From the NCBI GenBank assembly GCA_964527995.1, contig CAZGRP010000017.1, positions 5,851 to 69,850 on the forward strand: a DNA stretch of 64,000 nucleotides, written 5' to 3'. Positions 43,332-51,740 of the stretch are shown here, piece by piece (the first letter of the stretch is position 1; each line of letters opens with the position of its first letter). The notes beneath the pieces were generated by a model. It was not told the origin of the DNA, did no database searches, and saw only the letters and a program-made list of their open reading frames with translations. Made by a program: the position numbers and the translations under genes. The stretch is from CAZGRP01 sp964527995. Lineage in GTDB: Bacteria; Zhuqueibacterota; Zhuqueibacteria; Oceanimicrobiales; CAZGRP01.

Positions 43332-44495
43332 CTACTTCTCAAACCACGCGGCGATCTGAAGCGCCTTTTCGCGCAGGCGCAATGTAGGCCGCGGTGAGAG
43401 GTTAACCAGCACGGCGACAGCGATTTTCGCCTCCGGGATCAGCAGTAAATAGGAAGTCCCACCGACCGATCCACCGCTGTGGCCGACGATCTTTCGGCCA
43501 CGTTTGTCTTTCCCCACCATCCAGCCGATGCCATACCCGGTCTCTTCTCCTGAATTCGTCCGCTGCGAGGTGAACAGCATCCTCACAGTCTCGGGCTTGA
43601 GAAAGTCACCGCGCAGGTGAGCCGAGGCAAAACGCACCAGGTCTTCGGCTGTAGAGAGAAACCCCCCACCGGCCCACTTGTAGCTGTTGTCGACGAAGGG
43701 AGCATTGAGGACGCGACCGTTGCCGTCGGCTGTGTAGAAGCGCGTGCGGTGCCAGATCAGGCTGTCGACGTGGTCGGGAACCGTGTCGCGCATGCGCAAC
43801 GGCCTGAAAACGTGCTCTCGCATGTAGCTGAGAAAGTCCTGACCGGAAGCCCCTTCAACCACGGCACTGATCAGGTTCCAGCCATAACTTGAGTAGGAGA
43901 ATTTTGTCCCGGGCGGAAAGAGCAGCGAATCGTTTTCAAAGATGGTGAGACCTTCGAGCACCGAGTTGTAGTGTTTGCGGCTCAGGAACTCGGTGCCGCG
44001 ATAGTGGCGGATTCCGGCCAGATGGCCGGCCAGTTGACGCGTGGTGATGACGTACCCCTTGTCGGGAAAAGACGGCACGTAACGCTGCACCGGAGCGTCG
44101 AGGTCGAGGCGGCCCTGTTCGTAGAGCCTGGCCACAGCGGCAGCCGTCAGCGGTTTAGAAATGCTACCGACACGAAACTTGGTCGATGGCCAGACCGGCA
44201 CCCGGTTTTCCAGGTCAGCATAGCCGAAGCCCTCGGACCAGACGATGTCGCCGTCGACGGCCACGGCCACAGAGACGCCCGGTGCTTTCTCCTCCTGGCG
44301 GAGGGCAGAAATCAGGTCGCGGCTCTTGCGAATTGCCTCTTCGTAGCCGGTCGGCTCGGCGGCAAGAGCGTAGGCGTTGGCATCGGCGGTCTGTCCCGTG
44401 GCGACCGGGACCCCGGTGCCCCAGGACGCAGCGCTGAAAGCGATGGCGATGACGATTCTGGCAGGCAGTGACCATCGTCTGAGAGTCTCCTTCAT
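43332..44495 (-). CDS. Exported serine hydrolase of the beta-lactamase / LACTB family
   Basis: 387 aa with a signal peptide (LPARIVIAIAFSAASWGTG). The penicillin-binding fold shows the SxxK motif in FRVGSISKPLTAAAV (nucleophile Ser), FSYSSYGWNLISAVVEGASG carrying the Tyr motif, and IVGHSGGSVGGTSYL in place of KTG. The HSGG ending and SYSSYGWN are typical of LACTB-type peptidases/esterases rather than true class C beta-lactamases. Start at the in-frame ATG 44495, after GGAGGCGGAG. A longer frame begins at 44576, but its extra 27 residues are charged and would bury the signal peptide. It converges with the epimerase gene. Confidence 0.88.
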   Translation of the reverse strand: MKETLRRWSLPARIVIAIAFSAASWGTGVPVATGQTADANAYALAAEPTGYEEAIRKSRDLISALRQEEKAPGVSVAVAVDGDIVWSEGFGYADLENRVPVWPSTKFRVGSISKPLTAAAVARLYEQGRLDLDAPVQRYVPSFPDKGYVITTRQLAGHLAGIRHYRGTEFLSRKHYNSVLEGLTIFENDSLLFPPGTKFSYSSYGWNLISAVVEGASGQDFLSYMREHVFRPLRMRDTVPDHVDSLIWHRTRFYTADGNGRVLNAPFVDNSYKWAGGGFLSTAEDLVRFASAHLRGDFLKPETVRMLFTSQRTNSGEETGYGIGWMVGKDKRGRKIVGHSGGSVGGTSYLLLIPEAKIAVAVLVNLSPRPTLRLREKALQIAAWFEK

Positions 44496-44905
44496 CTCCG
44501 CCTCCGTTTCTTGTAGTTCTCGGTGGGTCAACGTCTCAGCGGTTGTCCAAAACTTCCGCCTTTCATGCGATGGCATTTCTCCGCTTCTTGGGCAGACTCT
44601 GGTCCCCTGAGAAATTCTGGCAGCCAGAACGGCGACAAAGTATCTTGGCGAAGCGAAGAATGCAAGTCTTTTTTGCCTTTACATGGCCTGCGCCATTGAT
44701 TTTTTGTGGCTGCGCCCGAAATCTGAAAGAGGAGCCACGGGCATCGCGAAGGCTCGGCCCGACCAGGGACAAGGGAGGCCACAGGCATATAAAAGAAAGT
44801 GGTTGCATGAGAAGTGAATAATGTTATTTTCTTATTAGTCGATCGCAAGGCTCCTCTGCAGGTGGCCGAGGGAGCGCACCGTTTCCTCGACAAGCTGGTT
44901 TTGAC
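44496..44905. other. Divergent intergenic region before the sensor kinase
   Basis: 410 bases with no coding signal. A plus-strand promoter candidate for the kinase is TTGCAT (44803-44808), a 16-base spacer and TATTTT (44825-44830). The stretch 44790-44840 is AT-rich, supporting a promoter there. No GG-N10-GC sigma-54 element was found here. Confidence 0.45.
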
Positions 44906-46516
44906 ATGGAGCACCCTTCTTCGAAAACGCACCGCAGAATCTTCCAATGGATCACGTCCAGCGTTCAGGCCAAGATCGTCATCGGCACGATGCTGGTCGT
45001 GGCTGCCGTTATCGGTATTTCCACCTACTTTGCCATCCGCTTTCAGGAGCAACAGTTACTGGACATGATGCGGCGCAGAATCCACGTGGCCACCGGCACC
45101 ATCGAAAACAGCATCGCGCTGGCCATGCGCGAAGGTCGCGCCAAGGACGTGCGTCGCATGCTGAAGCTGATCGGCTCCAGTCCCCACTACCTCGGTCTGC
45201 GCATCTTCAGTCCTCAGGGCGTCATTCTCCAGGCTGCTGACACCACACAGGTCGGCAACGTGGTGACGGAAGGCGAGTTTCCGGATCACGAGCGCACCCT
45301 GGTCCTTTTTGAAGACCGCCGGAAACAGCCGCCGTATATGACTGCGCGGAGGGCCATCCTCAACCGGCCAGCCTGCTACCGCTGCCACGGCCGAGAAGCC
45401 AGGGTCAACGGCATTCTTGAAATCAGCATGCCTCTGGCGAATATCCAGTCCCAAATCTCGTTGAGCCGCAAGCTGATGGTAGCCAACGCTCTCCTCTCCT
45501 TCCTGGTGATGAGTGCCGCACTCAGTCTGCTTTTCACTCTGCTCGTCGGTAGACCCATCCAGCAGCTCTCGGAGACCATGGAGAAAGTGGAGGCCGGCCA
45601 TCTTGATGCGCGCGTGCGATTCAAGCGACGCGATGAGATCGGCGTGTTGGGGCGGAGTTTCAATGCCATGGTGCGGCGCATCGCCGACATGCTGCGACGG
45701 CTGGAACAGCACCACATGAGGGACATGCAACGCGCCGACCGCCTTGCGACTCTCGGGGAACTGGCGGCAAGCATCGCCCACGAGGTGCGAAATCCATTGG
45801 CCGGCATCTCTGGGGCTGTGCAGGTGCTTTCGAGCGAACTGGCGGATGACGATCCACGCAAGGACGTCATGAGTGAAATTCAGAAGGAGATCGACCGTCT
45901 CGACAGCTCCCTGAGGGCGTTTCTGGAGTACGCCCGCCCGGCAGAGCCGGAGTTCCAGATTGCCGACGTACATGAAGTGATCGAACGGGCATTGAGCCTT
46001 TGCATGCAGGGAGCTCACTGTTCGGGCATTCAACTCGTCCGCCATTTCGACTCCGACCTCCCGCACCTGCGCATCGATCCAGTGTTGATGCAACAGGTCT
46101 TCATGAACATCCTGATCAACGCCCAGCAGGCCATGGGCAGCACAGGCCGCCTGACCGTGGCGACGCGAGGCGAGGCAACGGACATCGCTCATGGCAAAGC
46201 GGTGGAGATTACCTTTGAAGATACCGGCCCTGGAATTCCCGAGAACCGTTTGCAGAGCATCTTCCGGCCGTTTTTCTCTTCGAAACACCAGGGCACCGGG
46301 CTGGGTTTGACGATCGCTCTGCGGATCGTAGAGCAACACGGCGGCACGATCCTGGTGAGGAGCGAGGTCGGCAAAGGCACCTGTTTCCGCATCGTGCTGC
46401 CTGTCGACCACAATGGCGTCGGCGACGCCAACCCGAGCCACTCAGAACCTGATGCAGCTGCGGCTGAAGCGTCGGCGGCCAAAACACAACTGCCGGCAGG
46501 CACCGAAACGGAGTAG
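44906..46516 (+). CDS. Membrane sensor histidine kinase with a periplasmic c-type haem motif
   Basis: 536 aa. Membrane helix 1 at about 24-45, extracytoplasmic sensor 46-189, helix 2 at 190-214 (ALLSFLVMSAALSLLFTLLV), HAMP to about 265. Dimerisation domain has phospho-His292 in LAASIAHEVRNPLAG, and the ATPase has NILINAQQAMG, FEDTGPGIPENRL and GTGLGLTIALRIVEQHGG. The sensor contains RPACYRCHGREARVNG: Cys157-Cys160-His161 is a CxxCH c-haem attachment motif followed by the NGILEISMPL strand seen in haem-bearing sensor domains. It probably senses redox state or a gas. Followed ten bases later by its sigma-54 activator partner. Confidence 0.9.
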   Translation: MEHPSSKTHRRIFQWITSSVQAKIVIGTMLVVAAVIGISTYFAIRFQEQQLLDMMRRRIHVATGTIENSIALAMREGRAKDVRRMLKLIGSSPHYLGLRIFSPQGVILQAADTTQVGNVVTEGEFPDHERTLVLFEDRRKQPPYMTARRAILNRPACYRCHGREARVNGILEISMPLANIQSQISLSRKLMVANALLSFLVMSAALSLLFTLLVGRPIQQLSETMEKVEAGHLDARVRFKRRDEIGVLGRSFNAMVRRIADMLRRLEQHHMRDMQRADRLATLGELAASIAHEVRNPLAGISGAVQVLSSELADDDPRKDVMSEIQKEIDRLDSSLRAFLEYARPAEPEFQIADVHEVIERALSLCMQGAHCSGIQLVRHFDSDLPHLRIDPVLMQQVFMNILINAQQAMGSTGRLTVATRGEATDIAHGKAVEITFEDTGPGIPENRLQSIFRPFFSSKHQGTGLGLTIALRIVEQHGGTILVRSEVGKGTCFRIVLPVDHNGVGDANPSHSEPDAAAAEASAAKTQLPAGTETE

Positions 46517-46526
46517 AACGGCATAG

Positions 46527-47897
46527 ATGGCAAAGGCAAAAGTCCTCGTTGTTGATGACGACAAACTCATCTGCTGGTCGCTGGAAAAGGCCCTTGCGGA
46601 GGAGGGTTACGAGGTGGCCAGTGCCTACCTGGGGAAGGAGGCCCTGGAGCGCATCACAGCGGAGCCACCGGACGTTTTGCTCCTCGATCTGATGCTGCCC
46701 GATCTGCCTGGCGTGGAGGTCCTCGAAAGGCTGAACAAGAGTCGGCTGCAGGTGGCGGTGTTGGTGATCACGGCTCACGCGGCGGTCGATTCCGCCGTCC
46801 GGGCGATGAAGCTTGGAGCGCACGACTACATTTGCAAGCCGTTCAACATCGAGGAAGTCAAGCTTGCGGTGCGCAAGGCCGTCGAGGTGAGCCACTTGCG
46901 CCGCGAGGTGGATTACCGCCGGTCGCGCGAGCGCCAGAGCTACAGTTTCGACAATATCATCGGCGCACACCCGGCGATGCAGGAGGTGCTACATCTGGCC
47001 AGGAGAGTTGCCGCCAGCGATGCCAGGACCGTGCTGATTCAAGGCGAGAGCGGTACCGGCAAGGACCTATTGGCGCGCGCCATCCACTACGAGAGCGGCC
47101 GGGCGCGGCACCCCCTCGTCGAGGTCAGTTGCACGGCCGTGCCTGAGACACTCCTCGAAAGCGAGCTCTTCGGGCATGAGCGCGGCGCCTTTACGGACGC
47201 AAAAACGCAGAAGCGCGGGCTGTTCGAGATCGCCGACGGCGGAACCGTCCTTCTCGAAGAAGTCGGGGACATGCCCCAGCCGATGCAGGCAAAGCTCCTC
47301 AAGGTGTTGGAGGATCGAAGTTTCCGGCGCCTGGGCGGTGTGAAAGACATCGAGGTGGATGTCCGCGTCGTGGCCACGACGAACCGGGACCTGGCGGCCG
47401 CGGTGAAGCAGGGCGAGTTTCGCCTCGATCTCTTCTACCGGCTGCAAGTGGTACCGATCGTGTTGCCACCGCTGCGGCAGCGACGCGACGATATCCTGAT
47501 ATTGACCCACCATTTCATCAAAGCATTCAATCGACAATTCCGCCGCAATATGAGGGGGATTTCCAGAGAGGCTCGGGAACTGCTGCTGCAATACGACTGG
47601 CCAGGGAACATCCGCCAGTTAAAGAACGTCGTCGAGCGTGCCATGATTCTCGACGACGCAGAGGAGCTTCTTCCAGAGCATCTGCCCGCTGAGATCGCGG
47701 CTGGGCCGGAACGAAAAGCCTCTCCATCCCACTGGGTAGACCTTCCTCCGGACGGGGTCGTTCTTGAGGACGTGGAGCGCGACCTGGTTGTTCAGGCCCT
47801 GGCTTCGACAGGTGGCAATCAGGTTCAAGCGGCCCGATTGTTAGGGATCGGCCGGGACGCGCTGCGGCACCGGATGAAAAAGTTTGGGCTGCTCTAG
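46527..47897 (+). CDS. Sigma-54-dependent response regulator (NtrC/AtoC type)
   Basis: 456 aa. Receiver with phospho-acceptor Asp54 (LLLDLMLPDLPG). AAA+ domain: Walker A GESGTGKD (173-180), the sigma-54 contact loop GAFTDA (220-225, usually GAFTGA), and Walker B VLLEE (241-245, usually LFLDE). Then RLDLFYRLQVVPI and LRQRRDDI, and a Fis-type DNA-binding end (GNQVQAARLLGIGRDALRHR). It lies directly after the kinase. The sigma-54-like promoter and paired dyads at 48429-48608 are its likely targets. The Asp-to-Glu change in Walker B is unusual and could slow ATP hydrolysis. Confidence 0.93.
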   Translation: MAKAKVLVVDDDKLICWSLEKALAEEGYEVASAYLGKEALERITAEPPDVLLLDLMLPDLPGVEVLERLNKSRLQVAVLVITAHAAVDSAVRAMKLGAHDYICKPFNIEEVKLAVRKAVEVSHLRREVDYRRSRERQSYSFDNIIGAHPAMQEVLHLARRVAASDARTVLIQGESGTGKDLLARAIHYESGRARHPLVEVSCTAVPETLLESELFGHERGAFTDAKTQKRGLFEIADGGTVLLEEVGDMPQPMQAKLLKVLEDRSFRRLGGVKDIEVDVRVVATTNRDLAAAVKQGEFRLDLFYRLQVVPIVLPPLRQRRDDILILTHHFIKAFNRQFRRNMRGISREARELLLQYDWPGNIRQLKNVVERAMILDDAEELLPEHLPAEIAAGPERKASPSHWVDLPPDGVVLEDVERDLVVQALASTGGNQVQAARLLGIGRDALRHRMKKFGLL

Positions 47898-47947
47898 GAC
47901 TGGTACGCTTGTTGCCAATAACCTGGCCACACCCCTAGAGTGGCACA

Positions 47948-48352
47948 ATGAAGGTTCTCCTTGTTGAAGACGAAACATTGCTCGTTTGGGCTCTGCGGCG
48001 CACTCTCGAGCGCAGAGGGATCGACGTCACCACGGAGTACAGTGGGGAGGGGGCTCTGGTGCAGCTCCGCACGTCATCCTTCGACTGGGTAATCACCGAC
48101 TACCGGCTGCCAGGTATCAGCGGCCTGGATGTTCTGCGCCAGGTCCAAAGCCTACAGCCCAAGGCGCGGGTTGTTGTTATTTCTGCATATGGAACGCCGC
48201 AGCTGGTCCGGGAAGTACTTGAATCGGGTGCCTACGCCTTCCTGGCCAAACCCTTCCGGTTCGACGAACTGATCGAACTCATCGACACACCGGGGTCGGA
48301 GCATGCTGAGAGCGGTTCGGCCGCTTCAGACTGCGCCAGACCATCCTCTTGA
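47948..48352 (+). CDS. Stand-alone receiver-domain response regulator
   Basis: 134 aa with one receiver: acidic pocket VEDETLLVWALRR, phospho-acceptor Asp in DWVITDYRLPGISGLDVLR, switch Ser in VVVISAYGTPQLV and Lys in AFLAKPFRFDEL. There is no output domain and the last 25 residues are low-complexity. It follows the sigma-54 activator by 50 bases and may act as a phosphate sink or second output for the same kinase. The start is ATG 47948. The upstream TGGCAC at 47942 has no matching -12 element. Confidence 0.9.
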   Translation: MKVLLVEDETLLVWALRRTLERRGIDVTTEYSGEGALVQLRTSSFDWVITDYRLPGISGLDVLRQVQSLQPKARVVVISAYGTPQLVREVLESGAYAFLAKPFRFDELIELIDTPGSEHAESGSAASDCARPSS

Positions 48353-48428
48353 GCCGTCCGGCAGCACTCAAGACCTCTTCCGTTGGATTCGAAGCACTGC
48401 TGAAATACCGCGTTTGAACCCGCGGGAA

Positions 48429-48467
48429 GTGCGGATTCTCACGCACCACACTGCGCGCGTTCGCGCA
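48429..48467 (+). promoter_or_regulatory. Paired TGCG-N8-CGCA dyads, candidate activator-binding sites
   Basis: Site 1 is TGCG (48430-48433) and CGCA (48442-48445). Site 2 is TGCG (48452-48455) and CGCA (48464-48467). Both have exactly eight bases between half-sites and their centres are 22 bp apart, two helical turns. They lie about 130-165 bp upstream of the sigma-54-like promoter, a usual distance for NtrC-type enhancer sites. Confidence 0.6.
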
Positions 48468-48593
48468 CCTTTATCCCACGCCGGCCTGGGTTGACCCCGC
48501 CGGCCAGGCGCCTGCCCGCCCATTAAGCCTGCATTTCCTTGAAAATCAAGCACTGAGAGAGAGGTTCGTAGCGATTGCCTGGCTCATAACGCT

Positions 48594-48608
48594 TGGCATA
48601 TGCTTTGC
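48594..48608 (+). promoter_or_regulatory. Sigma-54 (-24/-12) promoter for the cytochrome cluster
   Basis: TGGCAT (48594-48599), five bases, TTGC (48605-48608). The invariant GG and GC dinucleotides are ten bases apart, as sigma-54 requires. Only the sixth base departs from TGGCAC. Transcription would begin near 48620, 40 bases before the NHL-repeat gene. The preceding genes encode a sigma-54 activator. Confidence 0.7.
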
Positions 48609-48659
48609 GTTCGGCATCCACGGCGAATGATGATTGAATCCATAGTCAGGTGAAGATAA

Positions 48660-49799
48660 ATGCGTATCCGCTTCGTCGTAAGCTCTCTCTTGTTGGTCAT
48701 CCTCACCGTCGTCTTTGGTCTTGGCTGCGCGTCCACCCGCCCCTCCGTTGTCAACACAACCGAGGATCTGGTCTGGCCACTCCCCCCGGACCCACCGAAG
48801 ATCGAGTACGTCCGGAGCATTCATTCCGAGATGGATGTGGGGTGGCAGCGGTCGCTGGCGCGGCGCATCTTCGAAAGCCTGTTCGGCAGGCCGCCGCTTC
48901 GGGCGCTCAAGAAACCGCTCTCGGTGCATGCCGACGCTCTCGGCAGGGTGCTGGTCGTGGACACCGGCTGGCGCCGGGTGCTCAGGTTCGACTTCGATCA
49001 GAACCGCCTGGAAGTGATCGGCGACAGGGGCAAGGGCATGTTGCTCAATCCGCTCGGGGTGACCACCGATGACAAGGGGCGAATCTACGTGACCGACGCC
49101 GGGGGATACCGCGTACTGGTTTATGACCGCGACGGCCAGTACCTGGGCGCTTTCGGAGGCAAGAAAGCGCTGCTTCGTCCCGCTGGCATCGCAGTCAATT
49201 CCGCTCTCGGACTCGTGTATGTCGTGGACGTCTGGGCGCATCAGATCAAGGTGTTCGGGCGTAATACCGGCAACCTGCTGTTCACGATCGGGAAAAAAGG
49301 TCAGAAGACTGAGAATCTGATCCAGGGTGCCCTGGATCAGATCTGGAACCGGGGAGACGGAGAAGCCGAATTTCGATTTCCAACCTGGATCGCTATCGGC
49401 GAAGATGGCCGCCTCTACGTTGTCGACACGATGAACTTCCGGGTGCAGATTCTCGAACCCAACGGCAAGTTCATCCGCCAGTTCGGTGAGCCTGGAAACT
49501 GGCCCGGAGCCTTCTACCGGCCGAAAGGGATCGGACTGGATAGCGATGGCCACATCTACGTCGCCGACGCAGCCTTCAACAACGTACAGATCTTCGACCA
49601 AGAAGGGAGGCTACTTCTCAACTTCGGCACCTTCGGCTCCGGCCTTGCCGATCTGCGACTCCCTGCGGGTCTCTATGTCGACTCACAGGACAGGGTGTAC
49701 GTCGTGGATCAGTATAATCACAGGGTGCAGGTCTACCAGTACCTCGGTGGGAAACCCATAAAAGGAAAGCGAACCGTCGCTGCCAAAGAAAGGAGGTGA
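48660..49799 (+). CDS. NHL-repeat lipoprotein (six-bladed beta-propeller)
   Basis: 379 aa. Signal with lipobox (LVILTVVFGLGCAS, lipidated Cys near 23), then VWPLPPDPPKIEYVRSI, a lead-in typical of NHL lipoproteins near multihaem cytochromes. NHL blades repeat as DALGRVLVVDTGWRRVLRFD, DDKGRIYVTDAGGYRVLVYD, LGLVYVVDVWAHQIKVF, EDGRLYVVDTMNFRVQIL, SDGHIYVADAAFNNVQIF and SQDRVYVVDQYNHRVQVY. Probably an outer-membrane or periplasmic assembly or scaffold factor for the cytochrome next to it. The stop TGA lies within the AAAGGAGGTGA ribosome site of that cytochrome gene, so translation is tightly linked. Confidence 0.88.
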   Translation: MRIRFVVSSLLLVILTVVFGLGCASTRPSVVNTTEDLVWPLPPDPPKIEYVRSIHSEMDVGWQRSLARRIFESLFGRPPLRALKKPLSVHADALGRVLVVDTGWRRVLRFDFDQNRLEVIGDRGKGMLLNPLGVTTDDKGRIYVTDAGGYRVLVYDRDGQYLGAFGGKKALLRPAGIAVNSALGLVYVVDVWAHQIKVFGRNTGNLLFTIGKKGQKTENLIQGALDQIWNRGDGEAEFRFPTWIAIGEDGRLYVVDTMNFRVQILEPNGKFIRQFGEPGNWPGAFYRPKGIGLDSDGHIYVADAAFNNVQIFDQEGRLLLNFGTFGSGLADLRLPAGLYVDSQDRVYVVDQYNHRVQVYQYLGGKPIKGKRTVAAKERR

Positions 49800-49804
49800 G
49801 AAGA

Positions 49805-50582
49805 GTGAAGAGATCGCTTGTCGTAGTCGGCGGCCTGGCATTGTTGCTGTGGCTGGTGGGGGCGATGGGGAACGCCTACGCCCAGNNNNNNNNNNNNNNN
49901 NNNNNNNNNNNNNNNNNNNNNNNNNNNNNNNNNNNNNNNNNNNNNNNNNNNNNNNNNNNNNNNNNNNNNNNNNNNNNNNNNNNNNAACCTGCGCAAGGCG
50001 ACCAAAGATGGGATGCCCTTGACAGACTATGGGGAAATCTGCGTCTACTGCCACACGCCGCACAACAACAACGAGCAAGTAGCCGCACCTCTGTGGAACC
50101 GCAGCACGCCGGCAGGTCCGTACACCATGTACAGCAGCTCTACGCTGGACATGACCATTGCCAGCAGTCCACAGGGAGTGTCGCTGGCTTGCTTGTCGTG
50201 CCACGACAACACCATTGCCCTGGATGCTGTGGTGAATGTGCCCACTGGCTTCTCGGGCGAAAGTAGTGGTACGACCATCAACACATGTGCCACTCAATGT
50301 CACGTGGGCAGTAACCCGCCGGACGGTCTCAACTTTGAGGGCACGAACATCGGCACCGATTTGAGCAATGACCATCCCATTTCGGTGACGTATGACCCGT
50401 CGAAGGATCCCAATTTCCACGCGGCATCAAACGGCAAGGTGGGGAACCTGCCTCTCTATGGGGCTGGCCGTGACCAGGTGGAATGCGGGACGTGCCATAA
50501 TCCGCACGATGAGACGAACCGTCCGTTCCTGCGTGTGGATAATACGAACAGTGCCCTGTGTCTGACGTGCCACGATATTTAA
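49805..50582 (+). CDS. Extracellular multihaem c-type cytochrome, OmcE/OmcS-like (interrupted by a 100-N gap)
   Basis: The N-terminal 27 codons encode a signal peptide (VGGLALLLWLVGAMGNAYAQ) from GTG 49805, eight bases after GGAGG. The rest starts at 49986 after the gap. Haem motifs after the gap are CVYCHTPHN, CLSCHDN, CATQCH (a CX3CH variant), CGTCHNPHD and CLTCHDI, with extra His residues as axial ligands. CVYCHTPHNNN, APLWNRSTPAG and CLSCHDNTIA resemble the filament-forming cytochromes OmcE/OmcS and relatives. The 100-N gap is a placeholder, so total length and frame continuity are unknown and further haems may be missing. Nanowire identity is inference. Confidence 0.8.
49886..49985. other. 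Assembly gap (100 N) inside the cytochrome gene
   Basis: A run of exactly 100 Ns between the cytochrome signal peptide and its first visible haem motif. The length is nominal. Confidence 0.95.
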
Positions 50583-50660
50583 GCACGTCTTGCGTCGGGC
50601 TGGAAGCCTTGCCATAATCTGGCATCGCCGCCGTCCGGCACATGGGCCGAGCCGGGGTGT

Positions 50661-50697
50661 CGGGGGTGGGGTTCGCCTCACCCCCGTACATAATTTT
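50661..50697 (+). promoter_or_regulatory. Very stable UUCG-capped hairpin between cytochrome and ppiC genes
   Basis: CGGGGGTGGGG (50661-50671) pairs with CCTCACCCCCG (50676-50686, one G-T pair) around a TTCG tetraloop (50672-50675). An AT-rich TAATTTT follows at 50691-50697. It probably acts as a partial terminator or 3'-end stabiliser that lets the cytochrome mRNA exceed that of the downstream genes. Confidence 0.65.
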
Positions 50698-50708
50698 CAG
50701 GGAGTATC

Positions 50709-51689
50709 ATGCTAACCCGAAGGCACAGAGGCTTTGCAACCGGCTGTTTGGCCACGACCCTCCTGGTGCTGCTGCTTGCGAACCAGGCTGCAGCCGGCAG
50801 CAAAGCGGTCGCCGTCGTAAACGGGGTGACCATCACAGAAAGAGATCTGAAGGCCGCCGTCAACAAGAAGATTCCGATGGCCTCCTATCACGCACGTGTG
50901 TCTCAAGAGAAGCTACAAGAGATTCGCAGCCAGGCGTTGGAGGAAATAATCGACGAAGAGTTGCTTTACCAGGAGGCCAGGCGGCGCAATCTCAGGGTTG
51001 ATCCGAAGGAGGTCGATCGGCGGGTTGAGCGCATGAAGTCGGCCTACTCATCGGACAAAGCGTTCCGGCAGGCACTTGCCGAAAGCGGGTACAGTTATCG
51101 GCAGTGGACCTCTGAGATCAGGCGAGGCCTTCTGATCCAGAAGCTGCTGCAGATCGAGGTGTTCGGCAAAGTTGCGGTCACGGACGACGATGTCCGTGCC
51201 TACTACCAAGCCAACAGGAGGAAGTTCCATCTTCCGGAGCGCTGGAAGCTGCGTCACATCCTCATCTCCGTCGATCCGGGTGCCATGGCGGCAGGGTGGG
51301 AGGCTGGGCTTAAGAAGGCGGAGAAAGTCTATCAACGCCTGCAGAGTGGGGAGGAGTTCTCTAAGCTGGCCAAAGAACTTTCGGCCGATTCCACCAGCCG
51401 GTCCAAGGGTGGCGACATCGGCTGGATCCACGCCGGACAGCTCATTGCTGAGTTAGATGAGGCCGTGCGCAACATGAAAGTTGGAGACATCAGTAAGCCG
51501 ATTCGCACCATCTACGGCTTTCACATACTGAAACTCGAGGGAGTGAAGCCGCCGAAGCAACTCGCATTTGACGAGATCGATCGGGTTCGGCTGAAGGAGC
51601 AGCTCAAGAAAAAGAAGCAGCGACAACGGAGAAAGGAGTTCCTGTCGAGCCTGAGGGCCCGCGCAAAGATCCGCATCTTCAAATCGTGA
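50709..51689 (+). CDS. Periplasmic PpiC-type peptidyl-prolyl isomerase (SurA/PrsA-like)
   Basis: 326 aa. A signal peptide (GCLATTLLVLLLANQAAAG) precedes a SurA-like helical chaperone region (VAVVNGVTITERDLKAAVNK, EEIIDEELLYQEARRR), then one parvulin domain at about 175-275 (WKLRHILISVDPGA, KVYQRLQSGEEFSKLAKELS, SKGGDIGWIHAGQL, SKPIRTIYGFHILKLEG). The C-terminus is a strongly basic helix (KEQLKKKKQRQRRKEFL). Isomerases of this type accompany multihaem cytochrome and porin clusters, where they likely help fold exported cytochromes or the barrel. Separated from the cytochrome gene by a UUCG hairpin. Confidence 0.88.
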   Translation: MLTRRHRGFATGCLATTLLVLLLANQAAAGSKAVAVVNGVTITERDLKAAVNKKIPMASYHARVSQEKLQEIRSQALEEIIDEELLYQEARRRNLRVDPKEVDRRVERMKSAYSSDKAFRQALAESGYSYRQWTSEIRRGLLIQKLLQIEVFGKVAVTDDDVRAYYQANRRKFHLPERWKLRHILISVDPGAMAAGWEAGLKKAEKVYQRLQSGEEFSKLAKELSADSTSRSKGGDIGWIHAGQLIAELDEAVRNMKVGDISKPIRTIYGFHILKLEGVKPPKQLAFDEIDRVRLKEQLKKKKQRQRRKEFLSSLRARAKIRIFKS

Positions 51690-51740
51690 CGCCAGGCGAT
51701 CGCTATGAACCGCGTAGCGACGGGGCCGAGGTGATGGAGT

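Noticed and set aside
47942..47958. TGGCAC just before the lone receiver gene as a sigma-54 -24 element
   Set aside because: The required TTGC/GC twelve bases on is absent, and the motif abuts the start codon.
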